Source of the DNA: Pseudomonadota bacterium
GTDB lineage: Bacteria; Desulfobacterota; Desulfobacteria; Desulfobacterales; Desulfobacteraceae
Assembly (NCBI GenBank): GCA_018812385.1
Contig: JAHJDU010000486.1
Coordinates: 1-5,783, forward strand
Direction: 5' to 3'
DNA: 5,783 bases
The notes under the pieces were generated by a model. That model worked only from the letters and a program-made list of their open reading frames with translations. It made no database searches and was not told where the DNA came from. How positions within the stretch are numbered: the stretch's first letter is position 1; each line of letters opens with the position of its first letter. Below, piece by piece: positions 5,674 to 5,783 of the stretch. A program made the position numbers and the translations under genes.

Positions 5674-5783
5674 TCAAGCTTCTAATACTTTTCTGACCAT
5701 TGTTGCCAGATCGTTTTTGGAGAATGGCTTCTGAATAAAGAGTATCCCCTTGTCCAGAACACCGTGATGGGCGATGGCATTAG
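5674..5783 (-). CDS. Response-regulator receiver domain C-terminus, probably of a hybrid sensor kinase (partial)
   Basis: The last 35 codons of a minus-strand gene enter from the right edge and end at TGA (5676-5674). The translation contains NAIAHHGVLDKG, then ILFIQKPFSKNDL, and ends VRKVLEA. This is the classic end of a CheY-like receiver domain: strand beta-5, the conserved Lys (Lys18 of the visible part) followed by Pro-Phe, and helix alpha-5. The HHGVLDKG stretch before the QKPF motif is typical of receivers fused to the C-terminus of hybrid histidine kinases, with the protein ending right after alpha-5, so a DNA-binding output domain is absent. The phosphate-accepting Asp and all upstream domains lie outside the window. 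Its target is unknown. The next gene on this strand is the micro-lipoprotein, 140 bases on. Confidence 0.88.
   Translation of the reverse strand, partial: NAIAHHGVLDKGILFIQKPFSKNDLATMVRKVLEA

Noticed and set aside
1..5783. CRISPR array, tRNA or rRNA genes, insertion sequence ends
   Set aside because: I saw no regularly spaced repeats, no tRNA-like cloverleaf motifs such as GGTTCRA with matching stems, and no transposase-like protein.

Overview
The window reads as a moderately AT-rich bacterial chromosome, most likely a Gram-negative proteobacterium of the former 'Deltaproteobacteria' (a sulfate reducer of the Desulfobacter type is my best guess). This rests on the protein style (AlaC-type aminotransferase, YnjBC-type transporter, the C-terminal end of a hybrid-kinase type receiver domain) and on a Gram-negative signal peptide. 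It is inference, because there is no phylogenetic marker gene here.

Layout. (1) Positions 1-2943, minus strand: an ABC importer operon of the E. coli ynjBCD type. The order is periplasmic binding protein (ynjB-like), fused double-domain permease (ynjC-like), then only the first codons of what should be the ATPase (ynjD-like), running off the left edge. Gaps of 9 and 10 bases, each holding a Shine-Dalgarno sequence, show a tight operon. (2) Positions 2944-3172: a divergent control region. The importer has a TTGACA-type promoter candidate and a short leader with a possible hairpin over its ribosome site. The plus-strand gene has an extended -10 promoter embedded in a perfect 8-bp inverted repeat. 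(3) Positions 3173-4372, plus: an AlaC-type PLP aminotransferase that probably starts at TTG. (4) Positions 4451-5394, plus: a two-gene unit of a cytoplasmic trypsin-like serine protease and, 17 bases later, a very AT-rich glutaredoxin-like protein with a CSHC motif. (5) Positions 5429-5533, minus: a previously easy-to-miss 34-codon gene for a tiny lipoprotein with a good ribosome site, convergent with the glutaredoxin. (6) Positions 5674-5783, minus: the last 35 codons of a response-regulator receiver domain, probably the end of a hybrid sensor kinase, running off the right edge.

How they fit together. The importer operon is a self-contained uptake system whose substrate is not proven; databases label the family a putative thiamine transporter, but I see no TPP riboswitch in its leader. 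The aminotransferase makes or interconverts alanine and related amino acids and has no obvious tie to the importer beyond sharing the divergent region. The protease and glutaredoxin pair suggests a cytoplasmic protein-quality or redox-stress role, which is inference. The most novel item is the micro-lipoprotein, which lies 140 bases downstream of the signalling gene on the same strand.
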